Assembly: GCA_028872875.1 (NCBI GenBank)
Contig: JAGWOC010000014.1
Span: 1-57,515 of the forward strand
Origin: Chloroflexota bacterium
GTDB taxonomy: Bacteria > Chloroflexota > Dehalococcoidia > DSTF01 > JACRBR01
Length of the DNA: 57,515 bases
Direction of reading: 5' to 3'
Part shown: piece after piece, positions 56,262 to 57,515 of the stretch
How the letters are laid out: each line of letters starts with the position of its first letter
Position numbering within the stretch: position 1 is the stretch's first letter
Position numbers and translations under genes: made by a program
Notes under the pieces: generated by a model
The model's database searches: none
What the model was told of the DNA's origin: nothing
The model's input: the letters and a program-made list of their open reading frames with translations, nothing else

Positions 56262-57515
56262 GATGGGGCGCGGGGCTCGATGGCCGGATGTCAGCGGCCC
56301 GTCCTTGACCCCGCGGCGCCAGCGCCCGGCACCGGTCCTGGCAGCCCTCGTGCGCGCGGTGTTCCCGCTGGCCGCCGCCCTGCTCGCGCTGCTCGCCCTG
56401 CTGGCGCCGCCGCGGCTCGCGGCGCGCGCGCAGCAGCCGCCGATCGTCGTGCAGAGCGACCAGGCCGAAAACGACTTCCCCGCGGGCGTCACCTTCCGTC
56501 TCTCGTTCACCGCACCATCGCCGCCGAAGGAGGTGCGCGTCAACTACACGCTGGCGCCCGACGGCACGGCGGCCACGGCCGTCGCGCAGTGCAGCGGCAC
56601 CGCGACGGTGAGCTGCAGCTACGGGCTGGCGAGCGGCAACGGCATTGTCATCATCCCGGGCGCGCACATCACCTACCACTGGGAGATCAGCGACACCGGC
56701 GGCGACCATCTGACGACGCAGGACAAGCTCTACGTCCACCAGGACACCCGCTTCACCTTCAAGACGCTGACGCAGGGCAACGTCACGCTCTACTACCACG
56801 CCGGCGCGCTGTCCGAAGCCCGGGCCGTGCTCGATGCCGCCGTGCAGACCATCCGCAGCGTCGGTGCGCTCGAGCAGACGCAGGTGACGTTTCCTGTCAA
56901 GGTGTTTCTGTACCAGACGGCGCAGGAGATGCAGCCGGCGATCGCGCCGGGCAGCATCAACCCCGGCGTCACGATCCTGGGCGAGGTCGTGTACTCGGAT
57001 ACGGCGATGGTCTCGGCGGACGTCGACACGCTGGACATCACGCGCCACGAGGTCGCGCACATCGTCACGGGCCAGGCGACGAAGGGGCCGTACGGGCTGC
57101 CGGCGTGGATCAACGAAGGCATCTCGGTGCATGCGCAGCAGCACATGCTCGCGGGGCAGCGGGACGCGCTCGACGCCGCGATCCGCGCCGACCGCCCGCT
57201 GTCCATCACGCAGCTCAGCTCATCGCTGGCGGGGAGCAGCCCCGACACGGTCAACCTCTTCTATGGCGAGGCCGGCGCCATCGTGAAGCACCTGATCGAC
57301 GCGCACGGAGCGGCGAAGTTCGCCGAGCTGCTGCGCACCTTCAAGGACGGCTCGACACCCGATGACGCCTTCCGCAAGGTGTACGGCTTCGACCAGCTCG
57401 GACTGGAGAACGAGTGGCGGCAGTCCGTCGGCCTGCCGCCGCGCGCCGCGGCGCCGACCGCCGCACCCGCTGCCACCGCCGCGGCCGCGCAGCCGTCGAC
57501 GGCCGGCCCGGGCGT
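56251..57515 (+). CDS. Secreted gluzincin peptidase (peptidase MA-like), 3' end beyond window
   Basis: At least 421 residues, open to the window edge. A basic N-terminus and hydrophobic signal (FPLAAALLALLALLAPP) precede a beta-rich domain (about 70-170). The catalytic part has HEVAHIVTGQ (the HExxH zinc motif) followed by LPAWINEGISVH, with the third-ligand Glu in NEG, as in Peptidase_MA proteins. The visible end is Ala/Pro/Thr-rich, a linker to something outside the window. ATG 56251 overlaps the prfB stop; ATG 56263 is equally possible. Substrate unknown. Confidence 0.82.
   Translation, partial: MRRRMGRGARWPDVSGPSLTPRRQRPAPVLAALVRAVFPLAAALLALLALLAPPRLAARAQQPPIVVQSDQAENDFPAGVTFRLSFTAPSPPKEVRVNYTLAPDGTAATAVAQCSGTATVSCSYGLASGNGIVIIPGAHITYHWEISDTGGDHLTTQDKLYVHQDTRFTFKTLTQGNVTLYYHAGALSEARAVLDAAVQTIRSVGALEQTQVTFPVKVFLYQTAQEMQPAIAPGSINPGVTILGEVVYSDTAMVSADVDTLDITRHEVAHIVTGQATKGPYGLPAWINEGISVHAQQHMLAGQRDALDAAIRADRPLSITQLSSSLAGSSPDTVNLFYGEAGAIVKHLIDAHGAAKFAELLRTFKDGSTPDDAFRKVYGFDQLGLENEWRQSVGLPPRAAAPTAAPAATAAAAQPSTAGPG

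Overview
The window is high-GC bacterial chromosome (about 70% GC by eye), most consistent with a Chloroflexota bacterium. That assignment is inference. It rests on the Thr/Pro 'TPTPTAT' linkers in secreted proteins, a System II cytochrome c maturation operon beside multihaem cytochromes, class III cyclases fused to other domains, paired type III CoA-transferases, and an LPGTG-tailed surface protein. No rRNA is present. The one intact tRNA is tRNA-Val(GAC).

Left region (1-6.2 kb): an accessory-looking segment. It holds an RHS/YD-repeat fragment joined to an insertion-sequence remnant, then a class III cyclase gene followed by an ECF sigma factor whose own C-terminus carries a membrane span and an extracytoplasmic CAP (SCP/PR1) domain, then a stand-alone secreted CAP protein and a frameshifted radical SAM gene. 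Matching promoter-like modules (TGTAAG-N16-GGTGnA) precede both the cyclase-sigma operon and the CAP gene at nearly the same distance from the start codon. The segment ends at a 3' half of tRNA-Gly, the usual scar of tRNA-targeted integration. Next comes an 8.8-kb gene for a 2923-residue subtilase with PKD, CAP, beta-propeller and BNR-like domains and a C-terminal LPGTG sorting signal.

Electron-transfer region (15.3-31.6 kb): leftward TPR, NHL, six-haem and five-haem cytochrome genes; then rightward a NarL-type histidine kinase and response regulator, a degenerate receiver protein and a seven-haem NapC-like cytochrome; then hemA; then PCYCGC protein, TPR, CcdA, CcsB/ResB, CcsA/ResC and a ResA-like thioredoxin. 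Together these supply haem, thioether attachment and multihaem carriers for an extracytoplasmic redox chain.

Acyl-CoA region (31.6-44.4 kb): two adjacent type III CoA-transferase subunits (only one keeps the catalytic Asp), tRNA-Val, a DUF7064-like protein, a phosphotransferase and DUF6285 pair, BadI-like and BadH-like enzymes of alicyclic acid degradation, an ACAD10/11-type acyl-CoA dehydrogenase, an S1P-lyase-like PLP enzyme, a degenerate alpha/beta-hydrolase fused to a class III cyclase, and a monoacylglycerol-lipase-like protein.

Right region (44.5-57.5 kb): nadA behind a perfect inverted-repeat operator; a compact nurA-herA-sbcD-sbcC operon, an archaeal-style end-resection set; an endonuclease V fused to a pyrophosphatase-like domain; prfB with the classical CTT-TGA-C programmed +1 frameshift; and the start of a secreted gluzincin peptidase cut by the window edge.
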